In this document: positions 8,719 through 17,488 of the stretch, piece after piece | Layout: every line of letters starts with the position of its first letter | How positions within the stretch are numbered: the stretch's first letter is position 1 | Source of the DNA: an uncultured Acidimicrobiales bacterium | GTDB lineage: Bacteria > Actinomycetota > Acidimicrobiia > Acidimicrobiales > SHLQ01 | Assembly: GCA_938040365.1 (NCBI GenBank) | Contig: CALHXU010000044.1 | Coordinates: 1 to 32,434, forward strand | Reading direction: 5' to 3' | DNA: 32,434 nt | The notes under the pieces: generated by a model | Told to the model about the DNA's origin: nothing | The model's database searches: none | Seen by the model: only the letters and a program-made list of their open reading frames with translations | Program-made: the position numbers and the translations under genes

Positions 8719-9461
8719 TCGAGCGAGCTGCAGAACTCGTCGGCGAGGCGTCTCGGATCGTCATCCTTTCCGGGGCCGGGATTTCAACCGATAGTGGTCT
8801 GCCAGACTTTCGGGGCCCGAATGGGATCTGGACCAAGAACCCCGAAGCGGAGAAAGCGTCGACGCTGTCGAACTACGTGAACGAACCAGCGGTTCGCAGA
8901 GCGAACTGGGCGCTTCGGGCCGAGGGAAAGCTCTGGGCCAACGTTGCGCCAAACGACGGGCATCGGGCGCTGTTGCCGCTGCAAGATCGAGGGGTCTTGC
9001 ACACCCTCGTCACCCAAAATGTCGACGAGCTGCACCAGATGTCGGGGATCGACCCCGAACGCGTGGTCGAAATCCACGGAACCACGCGCAAAGCCGGGTG
9101 CCTCTCCTGTGACTATTTGACCGAGATGGAAACGATCCTCGAACGAGTTCGAGCGGGCGAAGACGACCCGCCATGTCCAACATGTGGCGGCATCATCAAA
9201 TCGGCGACAATTTCGTTCGGACAGCAACTTGTCGCGCTGGATCTTGAGCGAGCACAACTCGCAGCCGATGCCGCCGACCTCATCCTCGCGATCGGCACGA
9301 CCTTGACCGTCAATCCAGTCGCCAGCATCGTGCCACGCGCAGTTCGCACCGGGGCAGCGCTCGTGATCGTCAACGCCGAAGCCACCCCGTTCGACGGAAT
9401 TGCCCAAGCCGTCGTCCGAGGTTCGATCAGTGAGGTCCTTCCCCGCATCGTTTCTCCCTAG
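8715..9461 (+). CDS. cobB: NAD-dependent protein deacylase, Sir2 family
   Basis: GAGISTDSGLPDFRG, TQNVDELHQ, EIHGT, Zn motif CLSC...CPTC, IGTTLTVNP. GTGA overlap. Confidence 0.92.
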   Translation: MIERAAELVGEASRIVILSGAGISTDSGLPDFRGPNGIWTKNPEAEKASTLSNYVNEPAVRRANWALRAEGKLWANVAPNDGHRALLPLQDRGVLHTLVTQNVDELHQMSGIDPERVVEIHGTTRKAGCLSCDYLTEMETILERVRAGEDDPPCPTCGGIIKSATISFGQQLVALDLERAQLAADAADLILAIGTTLTVNPVASIVPRAVRTGAALVIVNAEATPFDGIAQAVVRGSISEVLPRIVSP

Positions 9462-9483
9462 CGCGCTAGCTACGCTCTCAGGA

Positions 9484-10659
9484 ATGGTCGCTTTCAAAGA
9501 TGTCCTCGCGCAAGCAAAGGCAGAGATCGTCGAGATCGACGGCGCCACTGCTGGTGAACGGGTGGGTAGTGGGGCGATCCTGCTCGACGTTCGCGAACCT
9601 GACGAGACCTCGGCGGGAGTGGTGAGCGCCTCGGTGCAGATTCCCCGCGGCATGTTGGAGTTGCAGATCGAGAACGCAATCCCAGATCGCTCACAAGACA
9701 TTGTCGTGATGTGCGCTGGTGGTACCCGCTCCGCGCTCGCCGCAAAAACGTTGCAGGACATGGGCTACGTGCACGTTGCGAGCCTGACCGGAGGGTTTAC
9801 TGCATGGAAAGATGCGGGCAACGGCTGGGGTGAGGATGCCGGTCTCACGATCGAACAACGCGCCCGCTATGGCCGTCACCTCAACCTGCCCGAGGTGGGT
9901 GAGCAGGGCCAGCTTCGGTTGCTCGACGCGAAGGTGCTCCTTCTCGGTGCCGGCGGTTTGGGCTCTCCGGCGGCCCTCTACCTCGCCGCCGCCGGGGTCG
10001 GGACGCTCGGCATTGTCGACATGGACACCGTCGACGCGTCGAATTTGCAGCGACAGGTGATCCACTCACTCGAACGGGTCGGCGACAAAAAGGTTGATTC
10101 GGCAGCGCAGACAATCGCTGGCATCAATCCCGATGTCGTGGTCAACAAACACCCGGTGCGCCTCGATGCGTCCAATGTCGTCGATCTCATCTCCGGTTAC
10201 GACGTCATCATTGACGGCGCCGACAACTTCGCCTCGCGTTACGTGCTGAACGATGCTTCGGTGAAGCTTGGGATCCCGATCGTTCACGGCTCGATCTTTC
10301 GATTCGAAGGCCAGGTCACGGTCTTCGATCCAAAGATTGGCCCCACCTATCGGGACATGCTTCCCGTCCCACCGGCGCCTGAGGATGCTCCCAATTGTGC
10401 AACGGCGGGAGTGCTCGGCGTCCTTCCGGGCATTATTGGATCGATCCAAGCGGTCGAGGCCATCAAGGTGATTCTGGGTCTCGGGAGAGGTCTTGTTGGC
10501 CGACTTTTGGTCTTCGATGCGCTCGACATGGAGTTCTCCGAATACGGCCTCGAACGCAACGAGACCAACCCCGTGACATTCGATCGGCGTGACGAGATCG
10601 AGATAGCTGATCTCGACGAACTTTGTAGTCCGGCAATACGCACCCCTGAGACGTCCTAA
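9484..10659 (+). CDS. moeB: Rhodanese domain (N-terminal) fused to MoeB/ThiF-type adenylyltransferase
   Basis: Rhodanese loop CAGGTRSALAAKTLQ followed by LLLGAGGLGSPAALYLAAAGVGTLGIVDMDTVDASNLQRQ; ATG preceded by TACGCT at 7 nt. Confidence 0.88.
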   Translation: MVAFKDVLAQAKAEIVEIDGATAGERVGSGAILLDVREPDETSAGVVSASVQIPRGMLELQIENAIPDRSQDIVVMCAGGTRSALAAKTLQDMGYVHVASLTGGFTAWKDAGNGWGEDAGLTIEQRARYGRHLNLPEVGEQGQLRLLDAKVLLLGAGGLGSPAALYLAAAGVGTLGIVDMDTVDASNLQRQVIHSLERVGDKKVDSAAQTIAGINPDVVVNKHPVRLDASNVVDLISGYDVIIDGADNFASRYVLNDASVKLGIPIVHGSIFRFEGQVTVFDPKIGPTYRDMLPVPPAPEDAPNCATAGVLGVLPGIIGSIQAVEAIKVILGLGRGLVGRLLVFDALDMEFSEYGLERNETNPVTFDRRDEIEIADLDELCSPAIRTPETS

Positions 10660-10676
10660 GCATTACCCTTACCCGC

Positions 10677-11777
10677 GTGAAGGGTTTGATTCTCTCCGGT
10701 GGTGCGGGCACTCGTTTGCGCCCCATTACACATACGTCCGCGAAACAGCTCGTTCCAATTGCGAACAAGCCGATTCTTATCTACGGAATCGAGGCGATGG
10801 TCGAGGCCGGAATCTCTGAGATCGGGATCATCATCAGCCCCGAGACCGGAGGTGACATTCAGTCAGCGGTTGGTGATGGAACGGCGTTCGGTGCGGCGAT
10901 TACGTGGATTCGACAAGAGGAACCGCTCGGCCTAGCGCATTGTGTCTTGATCGCTCGGGAGTTTCTCGCTGACGACGACTTTGTCATGTATCTCGGCGAC
11001 AACATGTTGGAACAGAATCTCGTTGGATTCGTCAACGAGTTCGAGACTCGCCGCTCGGCCCCCGAGCTCGGTAGTGAGAATCAACTCGTCGCTCAGATTT
11101 TGCTGACCAAGGTCGATGATCCGTCGAGCTTTGGCGTTGCCGAGGTCGACGAGCAGGGTGCGGTCATTGCGCTTGTCGAAAAGCCCGAGGTGCCGCCGTC
11201 GGATCTTGCGCTCGTTGGCGTTTACCTGTTCGACAAGACCATCCACGACGCGGTCGCGGCCATTGAGCCATCGCCTCGCGGCGAGCTAGAGATTACCGAT
11301 GCAATCCAGTGGCTTATCGACGAGGGGCTCGAGGTGTCTCACGACATCTTGGCCGGTTGGTGGCTCGATACGGGCAAGAAGGATCCGCTTCTCGAATGTA
11401 ACCGGCTCGTGCTCGACACGATCGAGCGTCAGGTCGACGGTGAGGTCGACGACGCGTCTGAAGTCGAGGGACGAGTCCAGATCGGTGCGGGAGCGAAGAT
11501 TATCAATTCGACCGTTCGTGGGCCGGCGGTCATCGGCGAAAATACGGTTATCGAGAACTCTCATGTGGGTGCGTACTCGTCGGTCGCCGGCGACTGCACG
11601 ATTACGAATTCTGAGTTGGATCACTCGGTGATCTTGGCCAACTCGATGATCACCAACGTTCCCCGCTTGGTGGATTCGTTGATTGGTTCCCATGTCGTAG
11701 TAGGAAGTAGTTCCCGTGTCCGGGCTGGTATTCGGCTCATGCTCGGCGATCATTCACAAATCGAATTGGAAGGCTGA
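10677..11777 (+). CDS. rmlA: Glucose-1-phosphate thymidylyltransferase, long form with left-handed beta-helix C-terminus
   Basis: KGLILSGGAGTRLRPITHTSAKQLVPIANKPI; hexapeptide-like C-terminal repeats (IINSTVRGPAVIGENTVIENSHVG). Confidence 0.92.
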   Translation: MKGLILSGGAGTRLRPITHTSAKQLVPIANKPILIYGIEAMVEAGISEIGIIISPETGGDIQSAVGDGTAFGAAITWIRQEEPLGLAHCVLIAREFLADDDFVMYLGDNMLEQNLVGFVNEFETRRSAPELGSENQLVAQILLTKVDDPSSFGVAEVDEQGAVIALVEKPEVPPSDLALVGVYLFDKTIHDAVAAIEPSPRGELEITDAIQWLIDEGLEVSHDILAGWWLDTGKKDPLLECNRLVLDTIERQVDGEVDDASEVEGRVQIGAGAKIINSTVRGPAVIGENTVIENSHVGAYSSVAGDCTITNSELDHSVILANSMITNVPRLVDSLIGSHVVVGSSSRVRAGIRLMLGDHSQIELEG

Positions 11778-11778
11778 G

Positions 11779-12345
11779 ATGGCCAAGTTCACAACGTCGG
11801 AGGTCATCGAAGGGGTCGTTGTCGTCGAGCCGACGGTGCATGCCGATGAGCGCGGCTACTTTGTCGAAACGTACCGGCGTGAATGGTTCGACCTCGGTCG
11901 TGAGATGATTCAGGGAAACCGCGGAAACCGGCAGGCCGGAGCGGTCGTTGGTCTGCACTATCACCTCCACCAAGCCGACTACTGGTACGTACCGAACGGT
12001 CATGTGCGAGCGGTCCTCCACGATATTCGCGAGGGATCGCCAACCGACGGGAAAACCCAGGTCGTCGATATGGGCGAGATCGACGGCGCCGAGAATAACC
12101 ACCTCGGGCTGTTTATTCCGCCTGGCATTGCGCACGGGTTCGCCTCGATCACCGACTGCACACTTACCTATTTGGTCGATGGCTACTACAACCCCGCCGA
12201 TGAGCTCGGTGTGTTGTGGAACGATCCAGAGGTCGATGCCGATTGGGGCATCGAGAACCCCATCTTGTCCGCCCGTGACGCAGCAAATCCGCTCCGAGCC
12301 GACATCGATCCGAGCCGTCAGCCGTATCACTCGCTGCGAACCTGA
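11779..12345 (+). CDS. rmlC: dTDP-4-dehydrorhamnose 3,5-epimerase
   Basis: HADERGYFVETYRREWF, GLHYHLHQADYWYVPNGHVRAVLHDIR, IPPGIAHGFASI. Confidence 0.92.
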   Translation: MAKFTTSEVIEGVVVVEPTVHADERGYFVETYRREWFDLGREMIQGNRGNRQAGAVVGLHYHLHQADYWYVPNGHVRAVLHDIREGSPTDGKTQVVDMGEIDGAENNHLGLFIPPGIAHGFASITDCTLTYLVDGYYNPADELGVLWNDPEVDADWGIENPILSARDAANPLRADIDPSRQPYHSLRT

Positions 12346-12397
12346 ACACCTGCGAACCTGAACACCTGCGACTAAGAAGAACTGCGAACCTGAGGAA
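12334..12397 (+). repeat. Tandem array of four 16-bp units spanning the rmlC stop to the rmlB ribosome-binding site
   Basis: CTGCGAACCTGAACAC x2, CTGCGACTAAGAAGAA, CTGCGAACCTGAGGAA, exact 16-bp register. Confidence 0.9.
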
Positions 12398-12402
12398 CTG
12401 AT

Positions 12403-13374
12403 ATGAAAATCTTCGTTACCGGCGCGGCTGGATTTATTGGATCGAACTATGTGCGCTGGCTCATGGCGAATTCCGATGCCGAGATCACCGTTTTCGATTC
12501 GCTTACCTATGCCGGCGTGCGGGCGAACCTCGCCGAGTTCGATGACTCGCCTCGTTTCTCGTTCGTCCATGGCGACATTACGGATCGTGATGCCGTCAGC
12601 GCTGCGCTGCCTGGTCATTCTCACGTCGTACATTTTGCTGCGGAGTCTCACGTCGATCGGTCGATCACCGGCCCCGACGCGTTCATCAACACCAATGTTT
12701 CGGGGACGAATATCGTGTGCGACATTGCTCGCCAATCAGATGGTATCGAACGCTTCTTGCACATCTCGACCGACGAGGTCTACGGATCGATCGATGAGGG
12801 CAGCTTCGTCGAGACCGACGGACTTGAGCCGCGGTCACCATATTCGGCATCGAAGGCAGGATCAGACCTCGTCGCCCTCGCGTACCGGGAAACCTATGGT
12901 CTTCCAGTCGTCATCACCCGGTCTGCGAATCAGTTCGGTCCGTACCAGTTCCCCGAGAAGGTAATTCCACTTTTCGTCACGAACCTGGCCGACGGTCTCA
13001 AGGTTCCGCTCTATGGAGACGGGTTGAACATTCGCGACTGGACCTACGTCATCGACAACTGTGTCGGCGTCCAAATGGTTCTCGAAAAAGGCATCGAGGG
13101 GGAGATCTACAACATCGGTGCCGGAAACGAACTCACCAACAAAGAGCTGACCCACGCAATCCTGGAGCGCTGCGGGAAGGACGAGTCATCGATCGAATAC
13201 GTCGAAGATCGACTTGGACATGATCGCCGGTACAGCATCGACACGACCAAGATCCGCGCACTCGGATGGGCGCCCGAAAAGGACTTTACCGAGGCGCTCG
13301 ATGAGACCGTTTCCTGGTACCAAAACAACCGGCAATGGTGGGAACCGCTCAAGGCGTCAGTGAAGAACCGCTAG
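12403..13374 (+). CDS. rmlB: dTDP-glucose 4,6-dehydratase
   Basis: VTGAAGFIGSNYVRWL; HFAAESHVDRSI; STDEVYGS; YSASKAGSD. Confidence 0.95.
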   Translation: MKIFVTGAAGFIGSNYVRWLMANSDAEITVFDSLTYAGVRANLAEFDDSPRFSFVHGDITDRDAVSAALPGHSHVVHFAAESHVDRSITGPDAFINTNVSGTNIVCDIARQSDGIERFLHISTDEVYGSIDEGSFVETDGLEPRSPYSASKAGSDLVALAYRETYGLPVVITRSANQFGPYQFPEKVIPLFVTNLADGLKVPLYGDGLNIRDWTYVIDNCVGVQMVLEKGIEGEIYNIGAGNELTNKELTHAILERCGKDESSIEYVEDRLGHDRRYSIDTTKIRALGWAPEKDFTEALDETVSWYQNNRQWWEPLKASVKNR

Positions 13375-13383
13375 CGAGTCGAG

Positions 13384-14244
13384 ATGAAAATTCTTCTCAC
13401 CGGCGCTGGCGGACAGCTCGGCATCGACATCGTTTCGGCGGCATCGCGACTCGACACTATTGACCTCACGGCGTTCACCCGGGCCGAGCTCGACGTTACC
13501 GACGCAGGGGCAGTTCAGGCGGCGTTTGCAAAGGTGTTGCCCGGCGTGGTCATCCATGGAGCGGCCTATACCGCTGTCGACGATTGCGAGTCGAATAGCG
13601 AGCGTGCGTTCCGGGTAAACGGTGAAGGAACTGGCAACGTTGTTTCTGCTGCCCGTGAGGGCGGTGCGCGCGTCATCTACATCAGCACCGACTACGTCTT
13701 CGACGGGACCAAATCCGAGCCGTACACCGAGGATGATGTACCGAATCCAAAATCGGTCTACGGAGCCTCAAAGCTCGTTGGAGAAGAACACGTTTCGGGC
13801 CTTGGCGCCGATGGGCTCATCGTCAGAACGTCGTGGGTGTGCGGGGTGCACGGCGCCAATATGGTCAAGACGATCATCCGGGCAGCGCAGAACTACCCAC
13901 AGCTCACCTTCGTCGACGACCAAATCGGGAAGCCGACGTTCACATCGGACTTGGCCGAAACGCTGCTTACGCTGGCCCAGCGCAACGAACATGGCATCAT
14001 GCACGTCACAAACGAGGGCATTGTCTCGTGGTACGAGTTCTGCCAAGAGGTGCTCGATGCAATGGGTCGAGAACGTGGCCAAGTCGTTGCGTGTTCGACC
14101 GAAGAATTGTCACCTCCGCGGCCGGCGCCTCGCCCCGCGAACTCGGTGTTGGCGAATACCCGGTTCGATGCAATCGGCTTAGAACCACTCCGCGACTTCA
14201 GGGAACCACTAAAAGAGACGGTTGGGAACCTGACTGCGGAGTAG
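13384..14244 (+). CDS. rmlD: dTDP-4-dehydrorhamnose reductase
   Basis: LLTGAGGQLGIDIV; HGAAYTAVDDCES; YISTDYVFDG. Confidence 0.95.
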   Translation: MKILLTGAGGQLGIDIVSAASRLDTIDLTAFTRAELDVTDAGAVQAAFAKVLPGVVIHGAAYTAVDDCESNSERAFRVNGEGTGNVVSAAREGGARVIYISTDYVFDGTKSEPYTEDDVPNPKSVYGASKLVGEEHVSGLGADGLIVRTSWVCGVHGANMVKTIIRAAQNYPQLTFVDDQIGKPTFTSDLAETLLTLAQRNEHGIMHVTNEGIVSWYEFCQEVLDAMGRERGQVVACSTEELSPPRPAPRPANSVLANTRFDAIGLEPLRDFREPLKETVGNLTAE

Positions 14245-14268
14245 CGCGTCCGCTAGCGTTGCGTCGTT

Positions 14269-16239
14269 GTGAATATGTTGCGCCCCTCCCTCACGGTCCG
14301 CACCAAAGTTGCCGTCTCGGTGCTGACCATCATCGCTACCCTCGCCGCCACGATCGGGCTCGTCTCGGGCCAGTCGGCGAGTGGCGAACAACGCTCGATC
14401 CCAATTACGGGCCATGGTTTTGGACACGGACGTGGGATGAGCCAGTACGGAGCGCTCGGCTATGCCGTCGACTTTGGTTGGTCGAGCGGACAGATCCTCG
14501 ATCACTACTACGGGGGAACCACCGCCGGTACGGTTTCCGAAACGCTGTTGACCGTCGAGCTCAGATCAGCAAACGACGCGCCCACCGTCGCTCAAGTCGA
14601 TAGTGGTGCCATGGTGCTGTTGAACGACGCCGGCCGAGTCACCCATGTCGGTACCGGGGGCGCGATTCGCCTGACCGCAGTGCAAGGCGGCTTTTCGATC
14701 GCCGATGCGCCGACGTGCGCCGGCCCATTCACCGAGCGACCAGGTGTTGTTTCGGCCGAACAGGTCCGTCTGAGCACAACGAGCGCGCAGCCATCGGGCG
14801 GGCGCGGATCGGTGGGCTCTGGGGTCGTGGTGAGCGGCGACTGGGATGGCGACGGCGACGACGAGATCGCAACGGCAGCCAACGGTTCGTGGACGCTCTA
14901 TGACGGGTCGATCAACAACCCCGCCGCATCGGTGCGTCAAACGTTCACGATGCCCGCAGGCACACCGGTCGCAGGTGATTGGGACGGCGACGGTATCGAT
15001 ACCGCTGGCGTCTTTAACAACGGGAGATGGTCTCTCGGGAACGGAACCGACCTTGCGACCATCGACTTTGGTCAAGCCGGCGATGTCCCCGTCGTTGGTG
15101 ATTGGGATGGCGACGGCAACGACGACCTCGGCATTCGTCGCGGCGCAACCTGGGTCCTTCGACCAGACAGTACGGGTTCGATTCAATTCAACTACGGCCA
15201 ACCAACCGATAAGCCCCTCGTTGGCGATTGGGACGGTGATGGGACCGACGATGCGGGGCTGATTCGCGACATCACCTGGATTCGTCGCGCCGCGCTCGCA
15301 GAGCAAGGCGCAGAATTGCGACGGTTCAATTTTGTTCCAGGTGCCAACGCCGTCGTTGGTGATTGGGATGGCGACGGGATCGACCAGGCAGGTCGCCACG
15401 ACTCGGGAACGGTCAACCTCGATGGGCAGCTGGCGTTGATCGAACCACGGCTGAATCCCGACCTTCCCCTCGAGCAAACCATCCAGCGATGCGCCAGCAC
15501 TTCCGAGCAGCGTTACTACCGCGGTGAGCTCCGAGCGGTTCGTAACGGTGGCTCACAGCGAACCGTAAATGCCGTCTCGGTCGAGTGGTACCTGCGGGCG
15601 GTCGTTCCCCGAGAGATGCCGGCGAGTTGGGCGTTGCTCGGTGATGGACGAGGAGCAGCGGCGCTCGAAGCACAGGCGGTCTCGGCCCGGTCGTACTCGC
15701 TCGGCGAGAATCGGTCGAGCTTTGCACGCACGTGCGACACGATTTCATGTCAGGTGTACGACGGTCGAGCGACCCGCCGCGACGGAGTGCTGAGTTCGAA
15801 CGAACACCCACTCTCCGATATCGCTATCGGCGCGACCACCGGAGTTGTTCGCGTGCGTAACGGAGCGGTTGCGCGAACCGAATTTTCATCGTCGACTGGC
15901 GGGTGGAGCGCCGGGGGCGACTTTCCTGCCGTAGAGGACCTCGGCGATGGCGTTGCGAACAACCCAAATCACGACTGGGAAGCGACGATCGACATTGCGG
16001 CGCTCGAAGCCCGATACAGCGGCCGGACCCTCACCCGAGCGTTCGCATCCCAAAAGAACGGCTTGGGCGAGGACGGCGGGCGCGTGCTCGAAGTGACGCT
16101 CGAATTCGGCGATGAACGCTTCACGATGTCGGGCAACGAGTTCCGCTTCACCAACGGATTGCTGTCGGACTGGTTCGTGCTCGACTGGACACGAACCGAC
16201 GGACTTTCCCAATGCATCTGCCCCGACGGGGCCGGCTGA
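14269..16239 (+). CDS. Secreted SpoIID/LytB-domain protein with inserted FG-GAP/VCBS-like GDWDGDG repeats
   Basis: GHGFGHGRGMSQYGALGYA ... EWYLRAVVPREMPASW ... AQAVSARSYSL (SpoIID/LytB) separated by a five-copy GDWDGDG array; N-terminal hydrophobic signal. Confidence 0.88.
   Translation: MNMLRPSLTVRTKVAVSVLTIIATLAATIGLVSGQSASGEQRSIPITGHGFGHGRGMSQYGALGYAVDFGWSSGQILDHYYGGTTAGTVSETLLTVELRSANDAPTVAQVDSGAMVLLNDAGRVTHVGTGGAIRLTAVQGGFSIADAPTCAGPFTERPGVVSAEQVRLSTTSAQPSGGRGSVGSGVVVSGDWDGDGDDEIATAANGSWTLYDGSINNPAASVRQTFTMPAGTPVAGDWDGDGIDTAGVFNNGRWSLGNGTDLATIDFGQAGDVPVVGDWDGDGNDDLGIRRGATWVLRPDSTGSIQFNYGQPTDKPLVGDWDGDGTDDAGLIRDITWIRRAALAEQGAELRRFNFVPGANAVVGDWDGDGIDQAGRHDSGTVNLDGQLALIEPRLNPDLPLEQTIQRCASTSEQRYYRGELRAVRNGGSQRTVNAVSVEWYLRAVVPREMPASWALLGDGRGAAALEAQAVSARSYSLGENRSSFARTCDTISCQVYDGRATRRDGVLSSNEHPLSDIAIGATTGVVRVRNGAVARTEFSSSTGGWSAGGDFPAVEDLGDGVANNPNHDWEATIDIAALEARYSGRTLTRAFASQKNGLGEDGGRVLEVTLEFGDERFTMSGNEFRFTNGLLSDWFVLDWTRTDGLSQCICPDGAG
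14839..15387 (+). repeat. Five-copy GDWDGDGxD repeat array inside the SpoIID gene
   Basis: GA(C/T)TGGGA(T/C)GG at 14839, 14977, 15100, 15226, 15361 (spacing 138, 123, 126, 135 bp). Confidence 0.85.
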
Positions 16240-16242
16240 CGT

Positions 16243-16764
16243 TCAGGAGCCGAGAGGCCCGACCGGTTCAATGACGAGGCCGCGCAGGACCTCGTTGACG
16301 ATGGGTACCAAAACGCCGCGCTGGCGATGCCCGCCGAGCACGACGTAGAGACAAAAGGCGCGCCCGGCCTCGTTGAAGAAGATCTGCCGACCAGATTGGC
16401 CCGACAGCGTGCGTTGCATTTGTTGTGGGTCGAACTCATCGACGGTGAGCTGAGGGACACCGGTGCGAGCAAAGAGGGGCGTATCGACCGACTCTGGACC
16501 GTGTTCGAACAAGATCACGAGGATTGCACCCGAGTTCATAATCTCGACCGCACCGCTGCCGAAGTCGCCTCGCTCAGCAGGGAGCGCAAAGTTGGCGAGG
16601 TGAACGACGTTGCGAGCAACTTCGCCCTCGCTCACAAGGTTGGGTGCGGGGATCGCCGGCGTATTCAGGCTCCGTTCGCCGGCCTCGGGGCCACGATTGA
16701 AGATCTCGCCCTCCCAACCCGATGGCAGGCCTACCGATACTCCTCCAGCTGACAGGGGGGTCAT
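16243..16764 (-). CDS. Hypothetical protein, last gene of the mau-like operon
   Basis: 173 aa ORF, VGLPSGWEGEIFNRG...AFCLYVVLGG; stop only 3 nt from the convergent SpoIID stop. Confidence 0.6.
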   Translation of the reverse strand: MTPLSAGGVSVGLPSGWEGEIFNRGPEAGERSLNTPAIPAPNLVSEGEVARNVVHLANFALPAERGDFGSGAVEIMNSGAILVILFEHGPESVDTPLFARTGVPQLTVDEFDPQQMQRTLSGQSGRQIFFNEAGRAFCLYVVLGGHRQRGVLVPIVNEVLRGLVIEPVGPLGS

Positions 16765-16810
16765 GGGGCGGTCGTCTTTCTGTGTGGGGATAAGGGGATC
16801 GTGTGGGAGC

Positions 16811-17407
16811 TCAAAGAACGGCGCTCAGTCCAAAGGCGGTGACGACGACGAGTGAGAGAACAGCACCCGAGCGAAACGCACCTGCCGTTCTGGCAAGGCC
16901 CTGGTGAAATCGCCGCAGCTGTTCTGGTGAATCGACGCGGACGACGGTGAGGATCGTGGCGCCGCGGGTAAATCCGAAGGTGGCGCCGAGGAGAAGCGAC
17001 CCGACAGCACTGTCGGCGAGCACCATTGCGACTACGAGCAGGTGGACGAGCGACGTCGTGATGATGGTCGATACGCCGAAACCAAGCTCGACGCCCCAAC
17101 CTCCGCCGTAGACCCACCCGCGATACGTCTGGATCCAGTTCTCGTCGACCTGGCGTGTTCGCGATGGCAGGAGCCGCTCTCGGCCGGTCGCCTCGACAAC
17201 GACCGCCACCAGCGCGGCAAGGAGGACCACAGTTGTGCGAAACGCAGACCCCGGGTCGAATACGAACGAGATGACGAGACCGATGAATCCAGCGATCGCT
17301 CCGAGCGCGAGACCGCCCACTGTGCTGCCGATGATGTGTGCAGTTGCGGTTAGCCCAAATGAGTTGCTGCGACTCCGTTCCCCGAACGGATGGATGCTCG
17401 AAAGCAT
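16811..17407 (-). CDS. Polytopic membrane protein, hypothetical
   Basis: 198 aa with several TM segments; GAGGCGAG ribosome-binding site just upstream of ATG 17407. Confidence 0.65.
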   Translation of the reverse strand: MLSSIHPFGERSRSNSFGLTATAHIIGSTVGGLALGAIAGFIGLVISFVFDPGSAFRTTVVLLAALVAVVVEATGRERLLPSRTRQVDENWIQTYRGWVYGGGWGVELGFGVSTIITTSLVHLLVVAMVLADSAVGSLLLGATFGFTRGATILTVVRVDSPEQLRRFHQGLARTAGAFRSGAVLSLVVVTAFGLSAVL

Positions 17408-17416
17408 CGACTCGCC

Positions 17417-17488
17417 TCACGGTGACCAGGTCGAGCGGATCGCTCCAGTGACGGCGGCGAGTGCGCCGATAGCGAGAACGGTGTTCAT
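17417..17488 (-). CDS. 23-aa hydrophobic microprotein candidate
   Basis: MNTVLAIGALAAVTGAIRSTWSP; ATGA overlap with the upstream MauD-like stop, ends 9 bp before the next gene. Confidence 0.4.
   Translation of the reverse strand: MNTVLAIGALAAVTGAIRSTWSP

Noticed and set aside
11737-12735. 332-aa antisense ORF across rmlC and rmlB
   Set aside because: Overlaps two well-supported rml genes; no recognisable domains.
14839-15387. Regularly spaced repeats considered as a CRISPR array
   Set aside because: Spacing is about 123-138 bp, repeats are in frame and encode GDWDGDG motifs; no cas genes.
14566-15477. 303-aa antisense ORF opposite the SpoIID repeat array
   Set aside because: Shadow of the repetitive GDWDGDG coding region; repeats explain its periodicity.
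16765-16810. TTATCCCCACA-like sequence (minus strand) considered as a DnaA box
   Set aside because: Does not match the TTATNCACA consensus because of extra bases, single copy, no origin context.
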